A DNA stretch of 64,000 nucleotides from NCBI RefSeq assembly GCF_024713945.1, contig NC_134683.1:2853501-2917500 (forward strand), given 5' to 3'. Below are positions 46,756 to 60,265 of the stretch, piece by piece. Made by a program: the position numbers and the translations under genes. Within the stretch, counting starts at the first letter, position 1. Every line of letters starts with the position of its first letter. This DNA is from Dermatophagoides farinae (Eukaryota > Arthropoda > Arachnida > Sarcoptiformes > Pyroglyphidae). Under the pieces are notes generated by a model, which had not been told where the DNA came from, did not search any database, and worked only from the letters and a program-made list of their open reading frames with translations.

Positions 46756-48129
46756 TCAGCAAAAAGTTTGTTTTATCAATTGTAGTCCTTTAAATAGGGT
46801 TTGATTTTGAAAATTTACAGGCGTTTCACATCTTGGTTCATCGGATATTAATCTAACAGAATCCATTGGTTCTTCTAATATCCATGTTAATCGACAACGA
46901 CAATCCCAAGGATTTTCTGCCAATCGTAATACTTGTGCAACGCCTGGACCGGCACTTGGTAAAAATGGTAAAGTTTGTAGACGATTTTCTGATAATAAAA
47001 CTTCACGAAGTTCTGGTAATTTTTCGAAAAATTCTCCATTCAAACTTGTTAGTTTATTATGATGAAGTTTTAATGTTCGTAAACGATATAGATGTGGTGC
47101 AAATGCTTGTCGTGATAAATGTGTAATCTGATTCCTACTTAGATCAATCAATTCAAGTTCGGCAAAATTATAGAATGCACCGCCTTCAATCAATGAAATG
47201 TTACATGATGATATGATCAATTTGGACAATTGCATTGGCTCATTTCGTGTTCCATAATGGCCAAGACAACGGGTGGAGAATGTTGAGGAAATCATATCGC
47301 CAGCCACTAGACAATCTTTAAGTATAAGTTCAGTTAGCCTTTCGAATTTCGGTTGAAATAGGCTACAAGATGTAGATATTCTTAACATATTTCTATGCAT
47401 TATAATTTGCTGTACATCACGATCGACCGCAATTAAATTATCATAATGTCTTGGTTTTGAACAATCACCAACAAATAAAATTGAATCAAAACGAGGACCA
47501 TCAGTGAACAATTCATATGAAATATGAAAACTTTTATTTGGTGGTATTGTTGATTGTTTTGTTGTTCCACCACCACTACTATTATCTGAACCAGTGGCCG
47601 TTGTTGGATCATCATTTGAATATGGTTCAATACAATGGATTTCCAATCGATTCCAATATATTGAACGTGTAGCATTCAATAGATGATCGAATGCTCGACG
47701 AATCTGATCGACCGATTGTACATTGTAACAGATGAATGTCCGAGACAATAGATCACAATCACAGAACAAATCATTGTCAACAAAGGAACAATTTTTAAGC
47801 AATTTTGTATAATTTAAATCGGAAGACCATTCTTGATAATGGAAAACATGACGATCGATTAAATGTGAAACGGCAGCAACAGCGGCTGCATCTTCAGCTA
47901 CTAAAGCTTCTTCATCATTGGCCGTTGCATCGGTTGTCTGGGTAATAATAAAATTCTGGGTCCGGCTATTTAATGGCTGCTGCTGCTGTTGTTGTTCTTG
48001 TTGTTGTTGTTCTTGTTGTTGTTGCTCTTGTTGTTGTTGTTTTGCATCAATAATTGTTACAAAAAATCGTTCACAACAACAAAATAAAAATAATAAGATA
48101 AAAATCTTTGGTAAACAACAGTCCTTCAT
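46756..48129 (-). CDS. Secreted leucine-rich-repeat protein
   Basis: One exon encodes 457 residues from the ATG at 48127-48129, chosen because it opens a signal peptide (MKDCCLPKIFILLFLFCCCE, then RFFVTIIDA). An in-frame ATG at 48210 would precede it with an implausible CA-repeat-encoded stretch. After a Gln-rich tract (QQQQEQ repeats) and an acidic Ala-rich segment comes a Cys-rich N-terminal region (KNCSFVDNDLFCDCDLLSRT). Several degenerate and three clear LRRs follow (LELIDLSRNQITHLSRQAF, LRTLKLHHNKLTSLNGEFF, LREVLLSENRLQTLPFLP). An LRR-CT cap (NPWDCRCRLTWILEE and RCETPVNFQ) ends in KQTFC. No transmembrane helix or GPI signal is evident, so it is probably secreted; adhesion or ligand-binding roles are usual. 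I do not recognise a specific orthologue. Confidence 0.9.
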   Translation of the reverse strand: MKDCCLPKIFILLFLFCCCERFFVTIIDAKQQQQEQQQQEQQQQEQQQQQQPLNSRTQNFIITQTTDATANDEEALVAEDAAAVAAVSHLIDRHVFHYQEWSSDLNYTKLLKNCSFVDNDLFCDCDLLSRTFICYNVQSVDQIRRAFDHLLNATRSIYWNRLEIHCIEPYSNDDPTTATGSDNSSGGGTTKQSTIPPNKSFHISYELFTDGPRFDSILFVGDCSKPRHYDNLIAVDRDVQQIIMHRNMLRISTSCSLFQPKFERLTELILKDCLVAGDMISSTFSTRCLGHYGTRNEPMQLSKLIISSCNISLIEGGAFYNFAELELIDLSRNQITHLSRQAFAPHLYRLRTLKLHHNKLTSLNGEFFEKLPELREVLLSENRLQTLPFLPSAGPGVAQVLRLAENPWDCRCRLTWILEEPMDSVRLISDEPRCETPVNFQNQTLFKGLQLIKQTFC

Positions 48130-48210
48130 TATCAAATCAAATTGATTGTATAAACTTAATAATTTCAATACAGCTGACAAACGGAACATAAACAACATAC
48201 ACATACACAC

Positions 48211-51200
48211 ACATACACCAACAAATTGAAAACAGGATACGTATTTGAAAGTGATTAAAATAATGAATCAAATAGAACAAATGTCAATAGAATGATGAAA
48301 CCAGGATTCATTCAATCAAATATAAATGTACAACTTGTCCGATGGACACACACAAACAGCAGTATCACACATGGTTGTTTTTTTTTTGTTTGTTTGTTCT
48401 GGTATTCTGAAATTAAAGAAAAAAAAATTTGAAGAAGGATGCTCTATTTTTAGGTAGTGGTAGATGATGGTTGTTGAATATTTTTGTATCATATTTTTTT
48501 TTTGTTCAAAAAAAAAACTCAAGATTTGTAGAGATTTATATTTGTCAACAAACACTGAACAAACAGAAAAAAAAATAAATAACCAAAAAAAAAGCCAATG
48601 ACAAACAAACAAACAAAAAAAAATTTGATGAACGGATGTGGCTTGTTAAAAATACTCAAGATGGTTGGTTGTTGTTGATGATTAGGATGGATGGGATATA
48701 GCGTGTGTCTGTGTGTGTGTTAAGAACCAGAAGCGATCCGACTTGAACAAACGAGAGAAAAAAAAATCCAACAAAAATAAAATAGAAAAACCATTGCCAT
48801 TCACCCATAATATTCGTATTCGAGGTCGTTTGTTTCGAGGGTGTGTGTGTGTGTGAAGAAGCTCATTATGAATGAAAATGTTTCATTCACGATGTTATGA
48901 TCCTTGTTTCAATTTTTTTTTGTTGTTGTGTATGTTGACATTTTCATCGGAAATATGAAACAAGAAATAAAAAAAAATAGGAAAGATGATGACAAGTTTT
49001 CAGATTGTTTTCAAATTGAACTGAATAATGTAGATGTGAAATGAAATAGGCGGCATATTCGAATGAAAATAAGGCGTGTAGGAAATTAATGTCAATCTAG
49101 ATTTAGATTTGTTTTTTTTTGCTGCTGCTGTCGTCGTCGTTGTTGTTGTTGTTGTTGTTGTTGTTGCCCAATCTCCAATCATCATCATCATTGCCCATTA
49201 TGAATGAATATTGTTCGTTCATTGTCGTAATTTATTAATGTAAATGAACGCGTGCTTGATGATAATCAAATCAAAGTTACAAATTTTTTTTTCTCTTGTC
49301 CATTTTTATAATACAATAACTGATGATGTCATTGGCCTGTAAAAAAATTGAATTGATGACGATGATGGTGACCACCAACCACCATCACATAAATTGGCTG
49401 CCTGGACAAATGATTTCGGTGGAAAAATAAATTGATTTTTCATTTCCATTGATTGTGATTCATCATTATTCAATTTCGTTGAACAAAAGTGAATAATTCC
49501 ACTAGCCAGAAAATTAAATTATCTAAACAAACACACAAATTCTCTTTCTATGGTCAAATATCTAAATCAAACGAATCATCATTCCATAGATGTACATATA
49601 AAAAAAGGTAACTTTGCTGATTACTTTATTCTGGATCACTGATGATGATGCAATTTATCAATGGTAAATTCTACATAGTTTGGATTTGGTTGTTTTTTCT
49701 TCCACACACACACTCACACACTCTATCTCTCGCTCTAATAAACACTTCGATGTCAACATTATCATTGACTTTATCATAGATAGAATTTGTCAAAAAAAAG
49801 AACTAGTGCCTGGAATACATCACCAATGTGTTCGGACCAATTTTTTTTTTCACAGATTTTGGTTCATTGTTGTTGTTGTAGTTGTTATTGTCGTTCATTT
49901 ATTTATTCATTTGAATTTTAGTCTCAATTTTATTCTTGACATCAACCACATATATAAACACAAACAAAAACACATCAATCGGTTAGTGTTTGTTGTTTAT
50001 AAAATGATTTTTTTTCTTTTTCTTTTCTTTTTTTGGAAAAAAAACTTCCCATTATATATTCCTGGAATGCAAACAACAACGAACATCAACAAACTAAAAT
50101 AGATTAAAACTAATGAAATGAAGTGTGTTATGTGTGTGTGTTAGGTTTATTTATTTTTCATTTTCGTTTTTTTTTTGTTTTGACAGAATTTTTCACAAAA
50201 AAATTTTCGTTTTTATTTATTTATTTTTTCATCCAGAATCAAGTGGAACGAGAAAAAAAACTATCGTCTCAACTACCACTACTACTACTGCTATGATAGA
50301 ATGGACAAGAATTTTTTTTTGTTTGTTTGTAATTTAAACACAAAACATCATCATCATCATTATTCCATAGGAACAGTCAATTACACAACCCTCCGCACAC
50401 ACACAATATAATGGCACACCACTCTGGCATCATTGTTGGCATTTTGTTTTTTTTTTTTGTTTTGTTTAATGAATTGCAATAAGCAATAAACGTATGAAAT
50501 TCGAAATTCATTCAGCCACATCTGTACATGTGTGTGTGTGTGTGTGTGTGTGCGGAGAATATTCGTAACAATCAAAAAAAAAGGTTGGAAAAAAAATCAA
50601 AATAATCAAAGAATAAAAAAAATTCCGTTTTCAAATTTCAGTTGACTTGTTGTTTTTTATTTTCCATTTTTCGTTGCAGGTTTTCCAGTGGCCATAACAC
50701 ATCACGTCACGTCATTCTAGGACCAAAGATTCTAGGATTCTAGGTATTCGAATAAAAAGCAAAAAAAAAAAAAATTAAATTTTGTTTCAAGAATAAATTT
50801 TTTCTTTCTCTAAACAAAACAAAAAAACTTTACTTGGCCACAATCATCATTTGTGTTGATAATGATGATGTGGTGGTGGCAGTGGTGGTGGTTGTTGAAT
50901 ATCGTTAAACTTTAACAACGCAAACGATTATGATGATGATGATGATGGCTATTTTGAAACTTTGAATTTCTTTTTCGTTCTATGAATGAAGAATTTTTTT
51001 TTTTTGCAATTGATTATTATGAAAATAAAAACAGATGGCTACATATATAATAAACAGAATCATAATATGTAAATCTTTCTCTTTTTTTTTGGAATATTTT
51101 CATACCAGAAAAATTAATGATAATTTATATCCAAATGAGAAATTAAAGTTATATAAAGTTTCCGTACAAAGACATTGATTATAATTGACTACTATATATA

Positions 51201-54200
51201 CAGAATAGTAGTGATTTTTATTCACTCTTGTCAGCTGTTGTTACCAAAAAAAAAAAAAAAAAAAAAAATTCTGTGCATGTTGCCATTTTGTATCGTTTAA
51301 TATACAAAAAAAAGAAACAGAATCGAAAAATTTCAAAATTTTATTTTATTTTTATTTGTAAATTTCATTTTTTTTTCAATATTTGTTTCCAAAGACGACG
51401 ACGACGACGACAAAACTTTTTTGTTTTTATTATTATTTAGCAAACATGAACGAAAAAAAAAGTGAATAGAAAACAAAGACATGTGAAAAAAAAGGTAATG
51501 TTTAGAATCATTAATTTGAATTAATTTAATTAAAAATCAGGTCAATCATCATTTTATTAATCAGGTAATTGTGTTTTGAATTAAAATTGTATGTATGTCA
51601 TATTTGAACAGGACAAAAAAGAATGTTGGTCTGTGTTTGTGTGTTGTAGATGAAGATTCTATTTATTATAATTGATTTATGTGGTGGTTTATTACATATG
51701 TATATAGTATAGAGTGTTTTATGTTACAAGAAAAAAAACCATGAAAAAGCGCATTTTTTTCCATTTTCATTTTGTTTTTGAATTGAAATTTTTTGTTTTT
51801 TCATCATCGTTATAATTGTTTTTTTTTTTGGTTTTGTTTTCCAAAAATTACGAATTCTCAAATGTCAAATATTTATATAAATATAGACCAGACCAGATAT
51901 GTATTTACATTATTGTATGACAAGCCCTATTCAATTTAAGAGCAAGAAAATTTTTGAAAAACATAAAACGAGGTATTACTGTAATTATTATCGAAAAAAA
52001 TGTAGATAGAAAGAGAGAGAGATTGTTATTCTTGTAGGTGTGTGTGTGTGGATGTGTGTTTATTTTATGGTTGAGAGTAATGTTGTTGTTGTTGTTGTTG
52101 TTGTATAATTGTACAATCATCATTATATAATAGTGTGGAACAACAGTGTAAAAACAAACAAAAGAACAAAACACAAAATGTGATGATGAGAAAACAGAAA
52201 AAAATGAAATGTGAAAAATTCTTTTAAATTTGCTTTTGTTGTTGTTGTTGTTGTCGACATAATTATTTATTCATTTAGAAAATTTTTCTATTGTTTTTCA
52301 TTTCATGTGGAATTTCATTTTTTTATTTCTCATTTTGTTTATTTATAAAATGATCATCATCATCATCATCACCGCAGCTATTGTGTGATTTGCGTGTTTG
52401 TGTGTGGGTTTTAGTGGAAATATTCTTCTTTTTCAATTTGTTTTTTTTTTCTGTTAGAATATGCATTATGTAATGTAAAAAAAAAACGTTGGAATTTTGT
52501 TGTTGTTGTTGTGGTTTTTATTTATGAATAAGAATTTTTGTCTTTTTATGTTAGGTTTAACATACACACACACACACACACACAGGTATAGATAAATAAA
52601 TACAAAAAAAAAATTTACACACAAACACACAGAATTCAAGAGAAAAATTAAAAAAAAAGTCAAGAATTTTCCTTTGAATAAAGTAAATTTTCAAAAGAAA
52701 AAAAAAGATGAAAAAAATGAAACTCTCATTTTAACCATATTCTAAGGCTTGTATCATCAATGTCAGTCGCGATCATCAGTATCATTATGCAGTGAAAACT
52801 ACAATTTAAAAAACAAACACACACACACAGGAACATGAAAAAAAATCTGGTAGAATCTTTTGATACGGTGAATATATGATTGATTAATAATATGTCGATA
52901 TAAATTATAATATAATCAAATTAATCGATAAATTCTGAAATGTTGATCTGAAATCGATCTGGTTTGAAATGATGTGTACGAATGATAATAATAAATAATT
53001 AACGAACAAACGAACCAACGATATGCTTTCGGGTATATGAGCTCTGTTGATTAGGGTTAATGTATAAGGTGGGTAATGTGTGTATATGTGAGTATTAGAC
53101 GGGTTAATTTTTTTTTTTTTTTTTGCAAAATGGCCTGATATTGTGTGTACTGTCTGAGGTGGAAAATATTTTACTAAAAAAAAATTTGGAACAAGAAGAA
53201 TTTGGACGAAACAAAAATGAAAATGAAAATACTTGAAATGGAAAAAAAAGGAAAACTTTGTTTTATCCGGTTACTATGAAAAAGTTTTTTTTCTGTTTGT
53301 TTATCTTGTAGTTGTTGTTTTGTTGTTGAAATCATGGAATCTTATCACAGTTTTTTTTTCATATAAATATGTCCAGTGACCAGTGTGTTGTTTTGTTTTT
53401 TTTTTGTTGTTGATCTAAATCCAGGAAAAAAAATTTAAAATGTGCTATAAACTGGGCATTGGGTATACTGTGTGTGTGTGTGATATTTCCTGTTGTTTTT
53501 TTTTCAAATTGAGGCTTCTGTTTATTTTTTAATTTTATGAGTGTGATGCGATTTTTGACAACAGCGGTAACTGTGTATGAATATGATATATTGTTGTTTT
53601 TGTCTATTTTGTGTGTTTTAAATCTGCAAAAATCCTGAGCATATTGATTTTGTGTGTGTGTGTCTGTGTGTGCAATGATGATGATATCGAGATAAATATT
53701 GAGCTTAATATCAAGAGTATTTGTGTGTGTGACCTTTACAGTGTGAGAATATTGTGAATAGAATATTCTCAGAAAAGAGAAAATTCATTTTCATTATGCA
53801 ACAATAATTTTGAAGAATTACTACTACTACCACCTACTATATTCATTCGATTATTATTATGCACATCATTCAATGAATAATAATAATCAAAAGAAAAGAA
53901 AAAAAGAATTATCAATATTGATCAGGGCCAAAATCCATTTGAACAAAAAAATGGAAAAAACAAAATTTGAATTTTTTTTTTGTTTTTTCCAACATAAACA
54001 TGAAAAAAAAGTGTGCATACTCATTAAAAATGACAAATAAAGTAAAATGAATATATACCAAAATGTGACGAAATTTGTTGGCTATTTTGTTTGTTTCAGT
54101 GTTTAAAAAAAAGTGCTACTGGAAAGAAAAAAAAATTTGTATCCAAAAAAAATCCAAATTCATTCATTCATTCATTTATGGACAATGATGATTTACATAA

Positions 54201-54514
54201 ATATAAAATGACTGCAAAATGATGACTCCACTATGTGTGGATATTCTTTTTTTTGTCAGATTCAAGAATATAATCCTTTTTTTTTCTCTTCCATAATAAA
54301 AAAAAATTATGAATTCTTTTCAAATCTCTATTTCATCAGAATTTTTATTTTTGCATTGCATGGCATCTGGATTTTCACTTTAATCATTATTGCATTGTTG
54401 TTGTTGTTGTTGTTGTTGTCGGATTTTGTTATTACTGAATTTGAACGGCATCGACTATTTTCATTCATTTTTATTTTCAATACAATTTTTTTTCCCCACA
54501 CTAATATGAAAGTA

Positions 54515-54572
<58 letters not shown>

Positions 54573-57500
54573 AGCAAAAAAAATCGAATTCTAATCAATT
54601 TTTTTCCTATCATCATCATCATCATCATCATCAAAGTTATGAGAAGGGGGATGGGAAGCAAGAAGGCAGAGGAAAGCATCCAAATATTTCTATTCATTTA
54701 ATCCAATATCAAAATATTCAGTCATTGTCATCGTTGTACAGTTTTTTTTTGTGTGTGAATGAAATGATGATGAAAGAATTTAAAATGCTACAAAATTGAA
54801 AAAAAAGTTTTTTCTTTTTCAATGTGAAAATATCGAGAAAAAAAATCAGAATCCTTCAGAATTCTTCTGGATCTATTCACATTTTTTTTTGTTGTTCTAC
54901 ACTTTCACTATCAATTTTTTTTTCTTGAATTCATTTCATTCGGTTTTTATTCTTATCTCATGGTGGTGGTCGTGGGCATTATTTTATTATTACTATGGTC
55001 ATTAGCGTTATCATCATCATCATCATTATCATCATCATCGGAAGTTTGGCTTGATGAAGATGGACATCACTTGGTGGTATCTGAGCAGAAGAACAAAAAA
55101 AAAACCCAAAAAAAAAATATAAGGAAATGAGTCTATCTCGTGAGTAGAAAACGGTTGAAATTTAGCAAAAAAAAAATCCAGAAACTACATGGCCAAAGAA
55201 AAAAAAACTTTGCTCTCCCATTTTTTTTTCACTTCATTCATTCACGTATTCGAATCGTCATCATCATCATCATCATCATACGGACCACACATAAGGCCAA
55301 CATGTTTCATTTTCACTTACCCTTAATGTTTTTCTTTTACATTTAAAATGATTACCATAAATGATTTATAAACATACTACTACAATTCATTCATTCATTT
55401 TTTGTTTTATTTTCTTGGTTACGTTTGTTGATGATTACCGCTATTCATATATGATGATGATCATCATCGAAATGGCAAATTTTTTTTTCTACAATCTATG
55501 TGGTGTGTGTCTATGTGTATGTGGCAGTAGCCATTTTTATTTCTTCACACCATTTTAGATAGATTTATGATGATGATTCATGAATCTATCTGAATATATA
55601 TATATCGTTATCTTTTATATTATTCATTCATTCATTCAACAAACAGAGACTAAAAGAGAGATTGAAATATACGATTTCATAATACAAAAAAGAGTAGTGC
55701 AAAAAAAAGGCACTTCATCTAATCATATCAAAATAATAATAATATAAATTACTATTATTATTATTATTGTCTTTGATCCATTTTATCTAAAGTAGTGGTG
55801 GAGGTGGTGGTTGAATGTCAGAATTTTGCGCTTTTTTGGCTGATGATGATGATGATGGTGATCCATCCAAAATAAATAGACATTTCATACACTTATTATC
55901 TTCGGTTCTTTTCTTTTTTTGTTGTTGTTATTATCTACCTTTATCATATCAATGTCAATAATGTTTTTTTTTTTTTTTTTTGTTTGTCGATTCTAGCGTT
56001 ATTTTTTTTCAACATGGGATTCGATTCATTTTTTTTTTGTTTCTCCCTACTACTAATACTACTACTAGTGACTAAATAAATGAAGATTTTTTTTTCATAC
56101 CGCTTTTTTTTGTCTGATGATGATGATGATGATGATGTGATGAAATTCTGGATAAAAGAATATTCAGAATAAAGCTTATAAACAAGGATGACAACCAAAA
56201 AAAAAAATTTAAAAAAAATTAAAAAAAGTGGATCAATAAACAGCGATCCAGAAACAGTAGTAGTAGTGGCAGAAAACGAAAAAAAAATTCAGAAATTTTC
56301 ACTTTGAAATAAAACAAAACAAAAAAAAATTTAAAATTCTATATAAAACCATGATGACATTATAGCTACAATTGTTGCTACATATAAACAATTCTCTATT
56401 TTCTTCTATTTACAATGTATTTCGGTCCATATATATATGATCCGATGGAATTCAAAATTCCTTCATCATCATCATCATTCACAAACATTTTCGTCATTTC
56501 ATTTTTTTTTTTTTTGCTTTCACATTTTATTGGATGCTTCCAAAAGTGGGAATGACAAGGAAAAGATGATGTTTGTGTGTGTGTGTGAGTGTGTGTATGG
56601 TAGGAACACATTGGATGGGTTGACATTACGAATGATGATGATAATGATAATAATAATAATAACGGAGAAAAAAATGCTGATAATTTAAACGAAGTGGAAA
56701 GAAAAAAAATTTCACAGAATCAAACAAACACACACACAGAAAAACAAACTGAACACTATTGAGAAATCCGTAGAAAAGAGATAACTCGAATTTGTATTCA
56801 GAATTTATATTTCGGTAGAATAAGGGGAAAACAACAAAAGAATGACAAAAAAAAACGTCAACAACATAAACAATTTAATCTGTTTTTTCTCGTTTTTTTT
56901 TGCTTTTTTTTTTGCTTTTGTTGTTACTCTTGATTGTTTATCGTTTGTTGTTATATAATAGCAATGATTCTATGGTCCATGGTCAATGATAATGATGATC
57001 TCTGTATTTGGATTCGTTTTTGTTGTTGTTGCATTCCTGGCTATTATAAGAATGAACCAAGATGAATGCAAGCAAAAATAGTCAAACAACAAAGGATATT
57101 CTGATTCTTATCCGATTACGATTCTATGGTGTAGCATTTAGGAATCATAGAATACATAGAAAATCCACAGTTAAAGGTATGTAGATATGCAAAATAATGA
57201 AGAACAGAAAAAAATGATCACCCGGAGCGACAACCTAATGAAGGAATATTTGAATGAAAATGAGAAAAAAAAACTGGAAAAAATTGTTTCGAAACCAAAA
57301 AAAAAATCACTAAAATTAAAATTTGAAAATTTCACCATCTAATTATTAATGGGATTCTGTGGTTGTCTGATTTTTTTTGTTTTTCTTTCTCTTTCGTTCC
57401 TTTGTTTTTTCTTGTTATTCTCAAAAAAAAGAAAAATTCTGGAATGACAAAACAAAACAAAAAAAAACGCTGAAATAAATCCTTTTTGTTTGAGATGTGA

Positions 57501-58028
57501 CAGAATGGTATGTGATGTTGAAATGTAATGGAAAAAAAACTGTGTCAGTTCATGGATCTTTGTTTGTGTATGTATGTGTGATTGTAACATACGTGAAAAT
57601 GACGATGCAAATTTGATTCAAGATGGCAATCCTGATTGATGGTTTGTTGTTGATTGTTAACGAATACGAATTCAACAAGAATACGGATATCTTTACAGTA
57701 ATGATGAATGATTATCAATAGATTTCCATGGAATGTTTATTTTTGCTTGTGGATATATTCAGGTTAGATTGATGGTAGATATTTGTTTTCATTAATTTTA
57801 TTTTTTTTTTACAAATCCAAATCTTAATGATGATAAATAATTCTGAGAATCAATTGATCGATGAATAATGGTTGAAAGTGATGTATGTGTGTGTGTGTGA
57901 TTGGTTTTGTTGAATGTTTTTTTTTATTTTCCTAATTCGTTTAAATTTTATTACTAATATTAAAACTACTATAAAATATTATATCATATTGTGTATAAAT
58001 TTGCACTAATCTCGTCTGGATTTTGACC
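48211..58028. other. Ten-kilobase gene desert of simple repeats
   Basis: No convincing exon is visible on either strand. The open frames are all translations of repeats or A/T runs. It holds TG/CA tracts (48845-48856, 50526-50553, 52562-52585, 53650-53670), TTG tracts (49138-49166, 52083-52104, 54393-54420), ATG/ATC tracts (52351-52371, 56116-56137) and a GA tract (54518-54565). Its left end should contain the promoter and 5' UTR of the LRR gene; its right end is downstream of alpha-catulin. Confidence 0.65.
54518..54565. repeat. GA dinucleotide microsatellite
   Basis: About 23 uninterrupted GA units, the longest pure dinucleotide run in the window. Confidence 0.95.
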
Positions 58029-58112
58029 CTAAAAGAGTAAAAAAGAAACGCGTGTTCGACGCGCATCTCCTTCACCCGAAGCTTTTAGGGCTCTACGGCC
58101 CATACCGAATTG
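58029..58112 (-). other. Coding-like in-frame extension after the alpha-catulin UGA stop
   Basis: Directly after the UGA (followed by CAATTC) the same frame reads 27 codons, starting QFGMGRRALK, with ASGEGDA in the middle, and ending RRTRVSFLLF before a UAG. The stretch is GC-rich and full of CpG, unlike the AT-rich 3' UTR around it. It may be a stop-codon readthrough extension, or a once-coding tail after a new stop. Confidence 0.5.
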
Positions 58113-60265
58113 TCAGATGTCTGGATCAGATGATGCAACGCCACCTTTGGACATTGCACCACCTTCAAAAAACATTTCGGTATCCTGTCGATATGATGGT
58201 GATAAGGTACGTGCACGTGTACGTAATGCACCTTGCATATCCAAATTATGCTATATATATTTGAAAAAAAAATAGAAAAAGTAATTCAATGAAAATGAAT
58301 CAATCATTGGTGAAAACAAACCTTGTTGGCACAATTAAGGCAAGCGCTCACAACATTAGTTATAACTGACATTAGATTTTTCGTTTCTTGTATAACATTA
58401 TCAACTTTAGTGAAAGTAGCTGTCTTACCAACGGTTACATTTTTAACGGCAAATTGTAATTGCTGTACATAAGTTGGCACCTGATCGATACAATCCAAAA
58501 GCTCTTTTTTTGGTGCACCAGTTGGAATCTAAATCATTTTTGTTGATAAAATAAAATTTAAAAAAAAAATAGTAAAGTAAATTCAAAGTCAAGTCAGGCG
58601 TAATAGTAGGCTTCATTGATTCAATAATGAAGCTATGAAAATGAAAGTTGGCGTACGAAAAAAAAATTCTTGCTTATTTGTTGAAAAAAGAATTTTTCTT
58701 TTTTTTTTCATTTATAAAACCAAAAAAATTCATTCACACATACCTGATAGGTAAAATGTCTAACGATTTTGTACAATTTATTCGCTTCTTCGGCAAAAAA
58801 TTCCGCTTGAGTGAATAAATCTTGTGTCGTTTTCAATTCACCTTCACCACGAGTAAATTGAAACATTGACATTGCCATTGATGACATTGCTTTAGCTTTT
58901 CGTACAATATCATTATCATCTAAATCAACCGATGGTGCAGATGATTTTTCAATCTCATATACTTCAACTTCCGGATTGATCTGTACATTTGTCGGACGAG
59001 GAACAACACCAGCACCACCGCCACCACCACCACTACTAGCAGCGGCAGCAGCAGCAGCGGCAGAAACTGCAACCGGATCTTCTGCATCCGGTATGGCAGC
59101 AGCTGCACCAGGCATTGCAGCCACACCATACATATCGGCACCGGCGGTATCACCAGTCATTGGTATTGGTTCTTTACCCGGTTCTAAATAACCATAAGCC
59201 GGTACACCTCCTTTCATTGAAATTGGAGCCGTAGCTAATGATGGTGATGATAATATTGGCCTTGTAGCTACGGGTGGAGCTAATCGTCCCATCGATGATG
59301 ATGGTAATGGTGATGATTGTTGTTGTTGTTGTTGTTGCGAAACAGAAGGTGGAACAGGCGGTATAGGAAGTGGAGGTGGTTGACGTTCATGTTGTTCACG
59401 AAGAAAGTCACTTACATCACGCATTATTTGTGAAATATCACCAATCAATGTGGACCAAACATCAGCAAATACTTCATAATTTTCTTTGACAATTTTACTA
59501 TTCGAATATAGTAATAATGTATGTAATGCTGTAAGCAATTGTTCACCATGTATTTCTATTGATGTTTCTGTATGGCCAGCGGTCACTTGTAATGATGCAG
59601 TTGGTGATATATGAAACAGTAGTCGACAAACCTCTTGAACATGATCGGAATGTTCACGAAATTGTTCAATAAGTTCATCGATTTGTTCATGATCACAGTC
59701 GATTGCTGAACCTTTGAGCAATACTGGCAGGTCGATTGATGACGTATGATGTCTAAATAGTTCATCCGCTTGTTCTATGGCAACATTTTGTAGCTATTTT
59801 TTTTATCATCATTATTATTCAACCAAGAAAAAAAAGAATCGTTTGTTGAAATCGATATAAAGAAAACACAACCAAGACACAAAATATGCACAGACACCCA
59901 AACAAACACAAACACGCATATATAATATATATATATGTATGAATTCGATCGATCGACAAAATTCCAGACCCAAAAAAAAACAAAATCGTTCACCGTGTGT
60001 AAAAAAACCAAAAAAAAGAAAGTATAGAAAAACAAAAATAAAAAATTGCAATTCAATTTGTTTATAAATTATTGATCGTTAATATGACACATGACAGCGA
60101 AATATAGTGGAGGGAGATATATACGGGGGATGGGCGGCTGCGAAAACATCAAAATCGAATACAACTTACCTTGCATTTCAGTTCATTAGATAGATTCGTT
60201 ATCTGTACAATGAATTGTTCAAATTCATCACCGATCACTGTGGTTGTATTGAAACAGGAATCGTC
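58113..60265 (-). CDS. Alpha-catulin (vinculin/alpha-catenin family), 3' half of the gene
   Basis: Alpha-catulin links the cytoskeleton and signalling complexes, including Rho GEF and, in worms, dystrophin-associated complexes. Exons on the minus strand are 60170-60265, 58744-59793, 58322-58528 and 58113-58250, all phase 0, giving 463 residues. The stretch HSDHVQEVCRLLFHISPTAS, then KIVKENYEVFADVWSTLIGD, matches the human protein as I recall it. So do DDNDIVRKAKAMSSMAMSMF, QFTRGEGELKTTQDLFTQAE and the helices around VPTYVQQLQFAVKNV. A Pro/Gln/Ala/Gly-rich spacer (about nt 58990-59390) is inserted in the middle of the large exon. The N-terminal half must lie upstream, beyond 64000, as nothing similar appears at 60.3-64 kb. 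The frame continues open after the UGA stop; see the separate entry. Confidence 0.92.

Noticed and set aside
49680-50102. 140-codon frame at 49.7 kb
   Set aside because: Phe/His/Val-rich translation of T and TTG runs, without domain or conserved pattern.
54233-54799. 188-codon frame in the gene desert
   Set aside because: It runs through the GA microsatellite (Arg-Glu repeats), a TTG run (Leu) and an ATC run (His), so openness is a repeat effect.
58041-58080. tRNA-like GTTCGAC motif in the GC-rich patch after catulin
   Set aside because: No cloverleaf can be formed around it, and the patch is better explained as an in-frame coding-like extension.
58052-58264. Plus-strand 70-codon frame opposite the catulin terminal exon
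   Set aside because: It is the antisense shadow of the catulin exon and its extension; minus-strand splice sites and homology explain the region.
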